Translations under genes and position numbers: made by a program
From: CAZSVP01 sp964637185
Lineage (GTDB): Bacteria; Patescibacteriota; Saccharimonadia; CAILAD01; BJGX01
DNA: 14,757 nucleotides
Direction: 5' to 3'
Assembly (NCBI GenBank): GCA_964637185.1
Contig: CAZWVB010000016.1
Coordinates: forward strand, 1 to 14,757
Part shown: piece after piece, positions 7,359-14,757 of the stretch
Layout of the letters: every line of letters begins with the position of its first letter
How positions within the stretch are numbered: position 1 is the first letter of the stretch
Notes under the pieces: generated by a model
Told to the model about the DNA's origin: nothing
What the model saw: only the letters and a program-made list of their open reading frames with translations
Database searches by the model: none

Positions 7359-8780
7359 ATCGACGCTTCTACAAATACACCGTGCCCCAAATGTGGTGCT
7401 ACCGAAAGAGTCCAAATAGCTGGTCGAATTTTTTGTGCTAACTGCGGCACTCGTCTTGATGGTGGGGCTCAAGCCGAAGATGCTCAAGAACACACCGAAC
7501 AACCTACGTTATCAACTGGCACGACTGCCGATACTACTAGCGTCAATCCTGGTAGTATGGATACTGCAGTTGCCAGCAAAGACCAATACCGACTGCCACA
7601 AGATATGACTCAACCACCCATGCCTACGCCTCCGGCCAATCAAGTGCCAGCCACGGCTGTTGTTCAGCCGCCACCACAACCAATGACTCAGTCGATACCA
7701 CCACAACAGCCAGTGGCATATCCTCAGTTAGTAGCGGCTAACACTCAATCTTTCGGCATGCCGGGCACCCAACCAACTGCTGACCAAGCTAGCTACGTAG
7801 CACAGCCAGCTCAACAGCAGATGCCGCAGCAGGCAATGGCGGCTCCCGCAGCCCCTACGCCCGTCGTCAACCCACAGGTAGGCCAGCTAACCCAAACCTA
7901 TGCAACCGAGCGGCAACAGGTGAGTGCCGCGGCTTCTACTCAAGCGCAGATCAGTGCCGCTGCTGCAGCCGCACCAATTACTGACGTGAGGCCGCCTCAG
8001 CAAGTGCCGACTCAGCCAGGATCAATCAGTGTAGCCAATGAGCAACCAGAACGAATAGGCAACGAGTTAGGCGCGCTCGAGGAAGCACCCAACCCAGTTA
8101 TTTCTGATGAACAGTTTCAGGCTCTTGCCAATTCAGCCAAGCAGCAAGTATCATTATCTCAACCAGGCACCAATAACACCGCTATGAATTCAGCCCAACC
8201 TAGACCTATCCACGACATCAAGCCAGCTGCCACTGCACCAGTGGCAGCAACGCCTACTGCTCCTGACAGCCCTATGGACAACGCCCCCCAACCAGCAGAT
8301 GCTAGCACTAACAAAAGTGGGGTAGGTGTAAAGCTAGCCAGCGCCATGGCAACTATAGCCGCTGTAGCTATTGTTAGTGTTTATGTCTGGCAGATCAATT
8401 ATCCCAACCTTGCAGTCAAGGTCGCAGCAGCCAAATCAGGCTTAGCCGTCAGCTTACCCACTTATATGCCTGCAGGATGGCGTCTTAGTGGTAATATCAA
8501 CGCCAGCCCAGGCTTGGTGCAATACAGCCTGCGATCAGCTGACGGAGGCCAGAGAGTTGCGATCACCCAATCACGCTCAGACTGGGACAGTCAGGCATTG
8601 GCCGAAAACTACCTTGGTAAGAAAACTCAACAGTATCTGGCTCTACAAGCACAAGGGCTAACCATTTATGTTTATGGTGGAAATGCTACTTGGGTCAATC
8701 ATGGTAGTTGGTATAAGCTCGAGGGCACTGGCCAAGACATCAATCAAGACCAAATTATCAAGATAGCGACCAGTCTATGA
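7359..8780 (+). CDS. Zinc-ribbon, Pro/Gln/Ala-rich linker, single-helix membrane protein (probable AUC start)
   Basis: The frame encodes 473 residues from 7359. Residues 9-29 form a zinc ribbon (CPKC, 13 residues, CANC, then GTRL). Residues about 40-320 are low-complexity, rich in Pro, Gln, Ala and Thr, and probably disordered. One membrane helix lies at about 323-345. A folded domain of about 110 residues follows (363-473), with YMPAGWRLSGN, GQRVAITQSRSDWDS and WVNHGSWYKLEG, resembling DUF4367-type domains. A conventional gene call would begin at the ATG at 7557 and lose the zinc ribbon. The cysteine pattern in frame, the GGAGGG at the right spacing and the promoter all point to an ATC start at 7359. 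A sequencing error or mutation of an ATG there is the main alternative. The function is unknown; it may link a cytoplasmic zinc-ribbon contact to the outer membrane face. It overlaps the next gene by ATGA. Confidence 0.78.
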   Translation: MDASTNTPCPKCGATERVQIAGRIFCANCGTRLDGGAQAEDAQEHTEQPTLSTGTTADTTSVNPGSMDTAVASKDQYRLPQDMTQPPMPTPPANQVPATAVVQPPPQPMTQSIPPQQPVAYPQLVAANTQSFGMPGTQPTADQASYVAQPAQQQMPQQAMAAPAAPTPVVNPQVGQLTQTYATERQQVSAAASTQAQISAAAAAAPITDVRPPQQVPTQPGSISVANEQPERIGNELGALEEAPNPVISDEQFQALANSAKQQVSLSQPGTNNTAMNSAQPRPIHDIKPAATAPVAATPTAPDSPMDNAPQPADASTNKSGVGVKLASAMATIAAVAIVSVYVWQINYPNLAVKVAAAKSGLAVSLPTYMPAGWRLSGNINASPGLVQYSLRSADGGQRVAITQSRSDWDSQALAENYLGKKTQQYLALQAQGLTIYVYGGNATWVNHGSWYKLEGTGQDINQDQIIKIATSL

Positions 8781-9118
8781 CAGACAAAGCCTGGGAGGAC
8801 CTTACAGATCTAGTAGACAATCAGTACACTATAGACAACAGTGACAGACGAACTGAGCAGTTAGAAGACAACCACGAGCTAAGCCGTACTATCGAGTCAA
8901 TCGAGTTTGAGCGCGACAATGTTAAATATAAGATAGAGCGCACTACCAGCCCAAGAATAGTAGACAAGAAAACTCACTTTCACCAGCGCGGCACTGCCAG
9001 TCGAGTAGAGTATGTTTACGATCCTGAGGATACCTCCTCTAAAGTAACGTTTTACAAGCAACTTGCAGATGGCTACTGGAACGAGATCACTCCCGAGGAG
9101 CTGATGTCACCTAGCTAA
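8777..9118 (+). CDS. Small charged protein of unknown function
   Basis: I do not recognise this 113-residue protein. It has no cysteine, signal peptide or membrane helix. The first half is rich in Asp, Glu, Arg and Asn and could be helical; the second half (RVEYVYDPEDTSSKVTFYKQLADGYW) looks like beta-strands with aromatic residues. Its ATG overlaps the stop of the zinc-ribbon membrane protein gene (ATGA), so translation is probably coupled and the two products may act together. Its stop lies just before the gltX extended -10 box. Coding is supported by the tight overlap and the clean full-length frame, not by homology. Confidence 0.65.
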   Translation: MTDKAWEDLTDLVDNQYTIDNSDRRTEQLEDNHELSRTIESIEFERDNVKYKIERTTSPRIVDKKTHFHQRGTASRVEYVYDPEDTSSKVTFYKQLADGYWNEITPEELMSPS

Positions 9119-9137
9119 TCTGATATAATACCAGCTA
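9101..9137 (+). promoter_or_regulatory. gltX promoter, predicted leaderless transcript
   Basis: An extended -10, TGa-TATAAT (TG at 9121-9122, hexamer 9124-9129), lies only seven bases before the ATG at 9137, so transcription is predicted to start at the A of the start codon. A weak -35 (CTGATG, 9101-9106) is 17 bp upstream, within the end of the preceding gene. The layout and the CAGCTATG junction match the mreB promoter. Confidence 0.7.
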
Positions 9138-10558
9138 TGAGCAAACCAGTTCGTGTAAGATTTGCACCCAGTCCGACTGGGTTTTTGCATATTGGCGGTG
9201 TCCGCACCGTACTTTTCAATTATCTATTCGCCAAAGCCAACGATGGTACTTTTATATTGCGGCTCGAGGATACCGATCGTGAGCGGTTTATCGAAGCTGG
9301 GGTAGAACAAATAATAGCTAGCTTGGACTGGATGGGACTACATCCAGACGAAGGTGTTTGGTATCAGCAAAAACCAGGCAATCATGGGCCATACGTACAA
9401 TCAGAGCGGCTGGAGCACTACAAAAAGTATGCCGATCAGCTGGTCAAACAAGGTAAGGCTTACTATAGCCATATCACAGCCGAGGCGTTTCAAAGCCTGC
9501 GCGAAGAAGCAATTGAGGCCAAAGAACCATTTGTGTACAAACAGTCTATGGAACCAGCTGAAGCGCCTAAGTCTACCGACGGTTTGCCAATACGTCTAAA
9601 GGTGCCTGAAGGCAAAACGACTTGGCAAGATGAAGTTCGCGGTGATTTTGAAACTGATCATGGGCTCGTTGATGATTTTATTATTATCAAAGCAGATGGA
9701 TTTCCTACCTATAACTTCGCCAATGTGATTGATGATCATCTGATGGAAATCAGCCATGTCATAAGAGGCGACGAGTTTATCGGTAGCACCGTCAAACACG
9801 CAATTCTGTATGACCTACTTAAGTTTGAGCGGCCCAAGTTCGTACATCTTGCACCTATCCTTGGCCCTGATGGCAAAAAGAAGCTAAGCAAACGCGATGG
9901 TGATGTCGAAGTACTCAACTATCGTGAGAAAGGATATTTGCCAGCAGCTTTGATCAATTTTTTGGCATTATTGGGCTGGAATGATGGTACTGAGCAGGAA
10001 ATATTCAGTATCGAAGAGCTAATTGCCAAATTTAGCCTTGGTAGAGTGCAAAAAAGCCCTGCCTCGTTTGATGTAGCAAGACTGGATTGGATGAATGGTG
10101 AATACATTCGTAACAAGGTAAGCGAAACTGAACTAGTTGAGAAGCTCAAACCATTTATACCTACTGATTGGATGAAAGATCTTGAGTATTTCAAACGTGT
10201 CTTGAGACTTGATATCGAACGTATGAAGCGTCTGGACGAAGCCCGTTTTCTTATGGAGATATTTTTTGAGACACCAAAAATAGATAAGAAACTACTTAGT
10301 AAGAAGGATAAACTTAGTGATATTTCAGACTGGCTGACAGCCGCTGCCGATGAGCTAACCAGAATTGATGAATTTAGCCATGATGACATCGAAAAATGTT
10401 TGCGAACTTTGGCTGAAACCTTGGATATTAAGACAGGCAACCTATTTTTTGCACTCAGAGTTGCACTGACTGGTCGTACCGAAGCACCTGGGCTGTTTGA
10501 TATCATTGCAACACTGGGTCAGGATGAGTCAATCAAGCGGCTCAAAGCTGCGCTATGA
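9137..10558 (+). CDS. gltX: Glutamyl-tRNA synthetase
   Basis: This class I synthetase activates glutamate with ATP and loads it onto tRNA. The 473-residue length fits bacterial GltX. Motifs are RFAPSPTGFLHIGG with the HIGH-type signature at 18-21, LRLEDTDRER (41-50), the LAPILGPDGKKK lead and KLSKR (249-253, the KMSKS equivalent). The C-terminal anticodon-binding region is present to the end. The N-terminal half is the catalytic domain shared with glutaminyl-tRNA synthetase, but motif spacing and length fit GluRS. Whether it also charges tRNA-Gln cannot be decided here; no glnS or gatCAB is in the window. The start at 9137 is fixed by the conserved N-terminus and promoter. The stop overlaps the start of the hydrolase gene (ATGA). 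Confidence 0.96.
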   Translation: MSKPVRVRFAPSPTGFLHIGGVRTVLFNYLFAKANDGTFILRLEDTDRERFIEAGVEQIIASLDWMGLHPDEGVWYQQKPGNHGPYVQSERLEHYKKYADQLVKQGKAYYSHITAEAFQSLREEAIEAKEPFVYKQSMEPAEAPKSTDGLPIRLKVPEGKTTWQDEVRGDFETDHGLVDDFIIIKADGFPTYNFANVIDDHLMEISHVIRGDEFIGSTVKHAILYDLLKFERPKFVHLAPILGPDGKKKLSKRDGDVEVLNYREKGYLPAALINFLALLGWNDGTEQEIFSIEELIAKFSLGRVQKSPASFDVARLDWMNGEYIRNKVSETELVEKLKPFIPTDWMKDLEYFKRVLRLDIERMKRLDEARFLMEIFFETPKIDKKLLSKKDKLSDISDWLTAAADELTRIDEFSHDDIEKCLRTLAETLDIKTGNLFFALRVALTGRTEAPGLFDIIATLGQDESIKRLKAAL

Positions 10559-11214
10559 GCCAATATTTGGTATTTTCGCATGGCTTTGGAGTCAAAAAAG
10601 ACGACCGCGGACTACTAACGGACATTGCAGAAGCTCTGTCTGACTATCAACCAATTCTTTTTGATTACAACGATGTCGATGAAACTAACAATGTTTTGAC
10701 CGTTTTACCGCTAAGCGAGCAAGCCAGACTTTTGAATAAACAGATAAATAGGTTGAGGGATACTGAAGAGGGTGCACAAATAAGTTTGGTTTGTCACTCT
10801 CAAGGATGCGTCGCAGCAGCATTAGCCAACCCGACAAATCTCAAGCAAGTAGTTTTCCTTACCCCGCCAGGCAATGTCAGCGCTGAGCGAGTAAAAGAGT
10901 TTTTTGGCAAACGCCAGGGAACTGTTGTCGAAGATGATGGCACCCTGCGAGTGCCTCGCCGCGATGGTAGTACTACAAGAATCCCCCCGGCGTTCTTAGA
11001 CGATATGTTTGGCATTGATGTGACCAAGTTGTATGCCAAGTTTGCGGATGCCAACAAACTTACTGTAATAATTGCCGATCAAGATGAAATATTAAAACCA
11101 ATTGACTTTGATTACCTTGAGAGTAAAGCAAACATACTTCACATTGATGGCGATCACAACTTCACTGGTAAATATCGTGGAATACTACTGGATAAGCTAA
11201 AACAAACTATTTAA
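10555..11214 (+). CDS. Small alpha/beta-hydrolase-fold protein
   Basis: The 219-residue protein has a plausible serine-hydrolase triad: SHGFG near the N-terminus (oxyanion region, 8-12), the nucleophile elbow VCHSQGC with Ser82, an acid in IADQDE (Asp175 or Asp177), and His201 in DGDHNF. The elbow has Cys in the first small-residue position of the usual G-x-S-x-G, which still allows the tight turn. No signal peptide is seen, so it should be cytoplasmic. The substrate is unknown; esterase, thioesterase and peptidase are all possible. Its ATG overlaps the gltX stop, so it is co-transcribed and probably translationally coupled with gltX. It ends about 105 bp before the convergent nrdB. Confidence 0.82.
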   Translation: MSQYLVFSHGFGVKKDDRGLLTDIAEALSDYQPILFDYNDVDETNNVLTVLPLSEQARLLNKQINRLRDTEEGAQISLVCHSQGCVAAALANPTNLKQVVFLTPPGNVSAERVKEFFGKRQGTVVEDDGTLRVPRRDGSTTRIPPAFLDDMFGIDVTKLYAKFADANKLTVIIADQDEILKPIDFDYLESKANILHIDGDHNFTGKYRGILLDKLKQTI

Positions 11215-11319
11215 TGCTTGTTTTTGGATTGCGTGGAACAAACACTATAGTTTTGTACATATACCCAAACAATACTCTATCAACGAAGCCATAGCTGAGT
11301 TGGAGCTATACTTATCTAA

Positions 11320-12354
11320 CTAATTCCAGTCGAGAGTGCCGCCGGTCTGGTATTCGGTGACTCGGGTTTCGAAGAAGTTCTTTTCTTTTGTAAGATCAGC
11401 GGCTTCGCTCATCCAGGGGAAGGGGTTACTGACATTGAACTGAGTAGGCAAGCCCACCATCGCCAAACGTCGATCGGCTATGTGCTCGATGTACTGGCGA
11501 AAGCCATCGGCATTCATACCAAAGATGCCCTTGGGAAACACTGCCTGGGCATAGGTGTATTCGAGCTTGGCGGCTTGCTTGACCAAGTCGATGATGTGCT
11601 GTTGGAACTTGTCAGTCCACAACTCAGGCTGCTCCTCTTTGATAGTATTTATCATATTTATACCGAAGTTGAGATGTTGAGACTCATCGCGCATGATGTA
11701 TTGGATCTGCTCAGCACTTCCCGTCAATTTGTTTTGACGCTGAAATCCAAAGATTACCGCAAAGCTACTATAAAAGAATATGCCCTCTAGGATCAGCGAG
11801 AACACACATAGATTTTCCAAGAACTTTTGGTCATTCTCAAACGTACCAGTATGAAAGCCGTCATCAAAAATACCCTCGTTGAAGGTCAGTATGAATTTGG
11901 CTTTGCTATAGTGCGCTGTATTCTCACGATACATATTGAAAATCTTACCGCCATCTAGGCCCAGACTCTCGACAATGTATTGGTAAGCATGGGTATGGAT
12001 GGCCTCTTCATAACTTTGGCGCAACAAATACATGCGGCACTCTGGACTACTAATATGTTTGTACAGCGCCAGTACGATATTGTTAGCGGCAATACTATCA
12101 GCTGTGGTAAAAAATCCCAGCGCAGTCTCAAAAGCATGCCTCTCATCAGTTGTAAGCTTGTTGGATTTCCATAGCTCTATGTCGTCTTGCATAGCTATCT
12201 CTGTGGGTAGCCAGTGGTTGGCATTGCCGGCAGTATAGGCGTCCCAGGCAAAAGTATGCTTCATGGGATGCAGCTGTACTACATCGGCATCTTCGCCATT
12301 GATAATACGGCGTTTGTTGATGTCAACTCGTTTTTTGGTCATTGTTAGGGCCAT
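11320..12354 (-). CDS. nrdB: Class I ribonucleotide reductase small (radical) subunit NrdB
   Basis: NrdB holds the metal cofactor and radical used by NrdA to turn ribonucleotides into deoxyribonucleotides. In this 344-residue protein the metal ligands are all visible: Asp86 (TADSI), Glu117 and His120 (EEAIH), Glu190 (LEGIFFYSSF), Glu224 and His227 (MRDESQH). The radical Tyr is Tyr124 (HTHAYQYI). From memory of the family, long stretches (HWLPTEI, DIELWKS, ADRRL, NPFPWMSE, EKNFFETRV-EYQ) resemble the chlamydial NrdB group, which has Phe in place of the Tyr and Glu in place of Asp86; here both are the standard residues, so a Tyr-radical enzyme is expected. The C-terminal end should dock into NrdA. 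It is the second gene of an nrdAB operon, 20 bp after nrdA, with AGGAGA six bases before the ATG. Confidence 0.95.
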   Translation of the reverse strand: MALTMTKKRVDINKRRIINGEDADVVQLHPMKHTFAWDAYTAGNANHWLPTEIAMQDDIELWKSNKLTTDERHAFETALGFFTTADSIAANNIVLALYKHISSPECRMYLLRQSYEEAIHTHAYQYIVESLGLDGGKIFNMYRENTAHYSKAKFILTFNEGIFDDGFHTGTFENDQKFLENLCVFSLILEGIFFYSSFAVIFGFQRQNKLTGSAEQIQYIMRDESQHLNFGINMINTIKEEQPELWTDKFQQHIIDLVKQAAKLEYTYAQAVFPKGIFGMNADGFRQYIEHIADRRLAMVGLPTQFNVSNPFPWMSEAADLTKEKNFFETRVTEYQTGGTLDWN

Positions 12355-12360
12355 AACTGT

Positions 12361-12366
12361 TCTCCT
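12361..12366 (-). promoter_or_regulatory. nrdB ribosome binding site
   Basis: Read on the minus strand this is AGGAGA, followed by six bases and the nrdB ATG. It is one of the clearest Shine-Dalgarno sites in the window and fixes the nrdB start. Confidence 0.8.
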
Positions 12367-12374
12367 AAAAATTA

Positions 12375-14757
12375 TTAGACTAGGCTTGTCTGATTTGATT
12401 CTGGCTTGGGCGCGGTATCAGCAATAGCAGAAGCTAGCTCGCGTTTGTGGGTGGCACCCACTTCAGCTGCATTGACAGTAGATTTCTCAACTTGCGAGAT
12501 TGCCAAACTACGCAGGTAATAAGTGGTCTTGAGCCCCATGCGCCAAGCATACAGGTATATGTCACTCAACTGCTTGCCACTAATACCCGATACAAAGATA
12601 TTGAAACTCTGGCTTTGGTCAAGCCACTTACCACGATGGGCGGTGATCCTTATGAGCGCCATTGGGTCTATCTCAAACACTTCTTTGTACTTGCGACGGA
12701 TATCTTCGGGTATCTCGTTGATCTTTTGGACCGAACCATCATGGAATTTGAGCTTTTGGACCATTTCCGGCCCCCAAAGGTTGAGTTTTTTGAGGTCCGC
12801 CACCAAGTATGGGTTGATGACTGTAAATTCGCCATTCATATTGGATTTGACATACAGATTCTTATAAATCGGCTCAATACATGGGTAGCAGCCGTTGATG
12901 TTACTGATAGAGGCAGTCGGAGCAATGGCCATAGTGTTGCTATTGCGCATACCGTATTTCTTGACCAAGCTACGCACCGGTTTCCAATCCAGCTTGCTAG
13001 TACGGCGCACATCTATCTTGATGCCGCGCTCTTTTTCCAACAAGTCCAAACTATCCAGCGGGAATATACCTCGATCCCACTTGGAGCCTTTGTAGGTACT
13101 ATAAGCACCTTTTTCGCGGGCTAGCTCGCTGCTGGCCATGATGGCATGATAGCTTACAAACTCCATAGATTCGTCGGCAAAGGCTATTGCCTTGTCTGAT
13201 TCAAAATCCAATCCCAACATATAGAGCGCATCCTGGAACCCCATAATGCCTAGCCCTATCGGACGGTGACGTTGATTGGCAGTTTCATTTTCTTTAGTGG
13301 GGTAGAAGGTAATATCAATCACATTATCAAGCATGCGTACAGCTGTTTTGACCGTTTCGGCTAGCTTTTCACGATCTAGTTTGCCGGCCTTAATATGCGT
13401 AGCCAGATTGACCGAGCCGATATTGCATACAGCAGTCTCGTCGCGTGAATTATTGAGCGTGATCTCGGTACATAGATTGGAGTTGTGCACCACGCCAACG
13501 TGATCTTGTGGGCTACGCACGTTACAGGCATCCTTAAATGTTATCCATGGATGTCCGGTCTCAAACAACATAGTCAACATCTTGCGCCACAGCTGAAGAG
13601 CACTGACGCGGCGGAATTGGCGAATATTGCCGGCATCGGCCTGCTTTTCATACTCAGTATATTTACGTTCAAACTCTTTGCCGTAGATATGATGCAGCTC
13701 TGGCACTTCTTCAGGGCTAAACAACGTCCATTGCTCATTGGCTTCGACGCGTTTCATAAATAGATCAGGTATCCAACCAGCTGTGTTCATGTCATGCGTA
13801 CGCCGTCGCTCATCACCGGTGTTTTTGCGTAGTTCTAGAAAATCTTCGTAGTCAAGGTGCCAGTTTTCCAGATACACGCAGGTGGCACCTATACGACGAC
13901 CTGAGCGGGCAATGGCCACTGTCACATCGTTGGCTATCTTGAGAAATGGCACCACTCCCTGGGAGGGGATATTGATAGTCTTGATCAGCGCACCAGTCGA
14001 GCGTATGTTGGTCCAATCCGTACCGATGCCGCCAGAGAATTTACTCATTAGTGCGTTATCGCGATAGACCTTGAAGATATGGTCGAGATCATCCTCGACA
14101 GTGTTGAGATAACATGAGCTCATCTGTGGCCAAGCTGTACCGGAGTTGAAAAGAGTAGGCGAGCTAGGTGTATAGCGTTTGGTTGAGAGAATGTCATAGA
14201 ATTCTATCGCCACGGCAGTGCGTTTTGTCTTGTCCTCATTGAGGGCCATGCCCATACTGATACGCATCCAGCATATCTGTGGTACTTCCAGAACTATCTT
14301 GCTTTCACGCTCCGGGCGCAGAAAGTAGTTGCTATATAGAGTTTGCAACCCCATATAGTCAACCAATTTGTCACGCTCTGGCTGCAGGGCATCAGCTAGC
14401 TTGTCCAGATCAAAACCCGACATCTCCTTGTGCAATAGCTTGTTTTTGATACCTGTCTCAATAAATGTCTTAAAGACGGTGCGGTAGGCTTGATCAACTT
14501 CTGATGTCTCGACTGCACCGAGTACTTCTTTGTACATTTTCTTTTGTAGCAAGCGAGCCGCCAGACCATCATAGGCCGGATCTTGCTCGATACGGCTTTT
14601 GGCAGTCATGATCAGTGCATCATCAAACTCATCCTCGCTCATGCCATCATAGATATTGGCTTTGGCATACTCGGCTAGCTCCTCTATATTGATACCATCA
14701 AGCTCTTGACCGGCCTCTACAAAAGCTTTGATGATGGTAGGAAAGCCATACTGGACA
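12375..14757 (-). CDS. nrdA: Class I ribonucleotide reductase large (catalytic) subunit NrdA, 5'-truncated by the window edge
   Basis: The frame stays open to the right edge (793 residues visible), so the start is outside; an internal ATG at 14642 is not the start because homology continues upstream (AEYAKANIYDGMSEDEF). An N-terminal ATP-cone would lie outside the window. NrdA reduces ribonucleoside diphosphates using a thiyl radical generated via NrdB. Conserved sites are SSCYLN (first redox Cys), NLCTEI with the thiyl-radical Cys (13470-13472) and its neighbouring Asn and Glu, AVCNIGSVNL (second redox Cys), the family's PTASISNINGCYPCIEP segment, and the TTYYLRS tyrosine pair of the radical path. 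After the YY the tail runs about 46 residues and ends ESNQTSLV without any cysteine, whereas class I NrdA usually ends with a Cys pair that re-reduces the active site. nrdB follows after 20 bp. Confidence 0.95.
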   Translation of the reverse strand, partial: VQYGFPTIIKAFVEAGQELDGINIEELAEYAKANIYDGMSEDEFDDALIMTAKSRIEQDPAYDGLAARLLQKKMYKEVLGAVETSEVDQAYRTVFKTFIETGIKNKLLHKEMSGFDLDKLADALQPERDKLVDYMGLQTLYSNYFLRPERESKIVLEVPQICWMRISMGMALNEDKTKRTAVAIEFYDILSTKRYTPSSPTLFNSGTAWPQMSSCYLNTVEDDLDHIFKVYRDNALMSKFSGGIGTDWTNIRSTGALIKTINIPSQGVVPFLKIANDVTVAIARSGRRIGATCVYLENWHLDYEDFLELRKNTGDERRRTHDMNTAGWIPDLFMKRVEANEQWTLFSPEEVPELHHIYGKEFERKYTEYEKQADAGNIRQFRRVSALQLWRKMLTMLFETGHPWITFKDACNVRSPQDHVGVVHNSNLCTEITLNNSRDETAVCNIGSVNLATHIKAGKLDREKLAETVKTAVRMLDNVIDITFYPTKENETANQRHRPIGLGIMGFQDALYMLGLDFESDKAIAFADESMEFVSYHAIMASSELAREKGAYSTYKGSKWDRGIFPLDSLDLLEKERGIKIDVRRTSKLDWKPVRSLVKKYGMRNSNTMAIAPTASISNINGCYPCIEPIYKNLYVKSNMNGEFTVINPYLVADLKKLNLWGPEMVQKLKFHDGSVQKINEIPEDIRRKYKEVFEIDPMALIRITAHRGKWLDQSQSFNIFVSGISGKQLSDIYLYAWRMGLKTTYYLRSLAISQVEKSTVNAAEVGATHKRELASAIADTAPKPESNQTSLV

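Noticed and set aside
7337..7435. ATG at 7337 as the start of the zinc-ribbon protein
   Set aside because: It is in a different frame from the CPKC/CANC sequence, precedes the Shine-Dalgarno sequence and hits a stop within about 100 bases.
9919..10506. 195-codon open frame antisense to gltX
   Set aside because: It is a serine-rich shadow of the gltX coding strand with no recognisable domain, and gltX is certain.
11214..11294. 26-codon open frame overlapping the hydrolase stop (TAATG)
   Set aside because: Too short, with no ribosome site or recognisable sequence; it could be chance.
11291..11309. Inverted repeat ATAGCT / AGCTAT in the gap between the convergent hydrolase and nrdB genes
   Set aside because: A six-base AT-rich stem with no T-run on either side is too weak to call a terminator, though some termination signal is expected in this gap.
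12447..13124. 225-codon open frame antisense to nrdA
   Set aside because: It lies wholly within conserved nrdA sequence and shows no family pattern of its own.
1..14757. UGA recoding, CRISPR array, tRNA or mobile element
   Set aside because: Genes such as murA, mreB and gltX end cleanly at TGA and no essential gene needs TGA read-through; no regular repeats, cloverleaf-like sequence or transposase motifs were seen.

Overview
The window reads as ordinary chromosomal DNA of a small-genome bacterium of the candidate phyla radiation (Patescibacteria), most likely a Saccharibacteria (TM7) relative. This placement is an inference from gene style: a membrane-anchored PEGA/beta-propeller protein next to a sortase, a Cys-to-Asp MurA, short intergenic gaps, overlapping genes and a zinc-ribbon/transmembrane protein. 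No rRNA or marker phylogeny is available here. UGA serves as an ordinary stop (murA, mreB, gltX and others end in it), so the UGA-Gly code of Gracilibacteria/SR1 does not apply. I saw no tRNA, rRNA, CRISPR array, insertion sequence or prophage.

Layout. (1) 1-449: the 3' part of a sortase with catalytic His, Cys and Arg, convergent with and overlapping (446-449) a minus-strand gene for an N-anchored PEGA/beta-propeller protein. (2) 1835-1888: a divergent promoter region serving that gene and murA. (3) 1889-7318, plus strand: murA (peptidoglycan precursor), an mreB-like actin with its own promoter, then three tightly packed or overlapping genes for surface polysaccharide: an O-antigen-ligase/polymerase-like membrane protein, a GT4 glycosyltransferase and a WecG/TagA-type glycosyltransferase. 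(4) 7327-9118: a zinc-ribbon/linker/transmembrane protein, whose best start appears to be a non-canonical AUC codon, overlapping a small unknown gene. (5) 9124-11214: gltX from its own promoter, overlapping an alpha/beta hydrolase gene. (6) 11320-14757, minus strand: nrdB and the upstream, window-truncated nrdA, encoding a class I ribonucleotide reductase.

Functionally the plus-strand half is a cell-envelope block: wall precursor synthesis (MurA), spatial organisation (MreB) and glycan assembly at the membrane, with surface-protein anchoring (sortase) next door. The right half is housekeeping: tRNA charging and deoxyribonucleotide production. The cell thus keeps the capacity to make dNTPs from nucleotides, even if it scavenges the nucleotides themselves.

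No obvious new multi-gene system is present. The points most worth a second look are the apparent AUC start of the zinc-ribbon gene, the loss of the catalytic glutamate in the MreB-like protein, matching extended -10 promoters that place the start codon of mreB and gltX at the predicted transcription start (leaderless mRNAs), and the absence of the C-terminal cysteine pair from NrdA.
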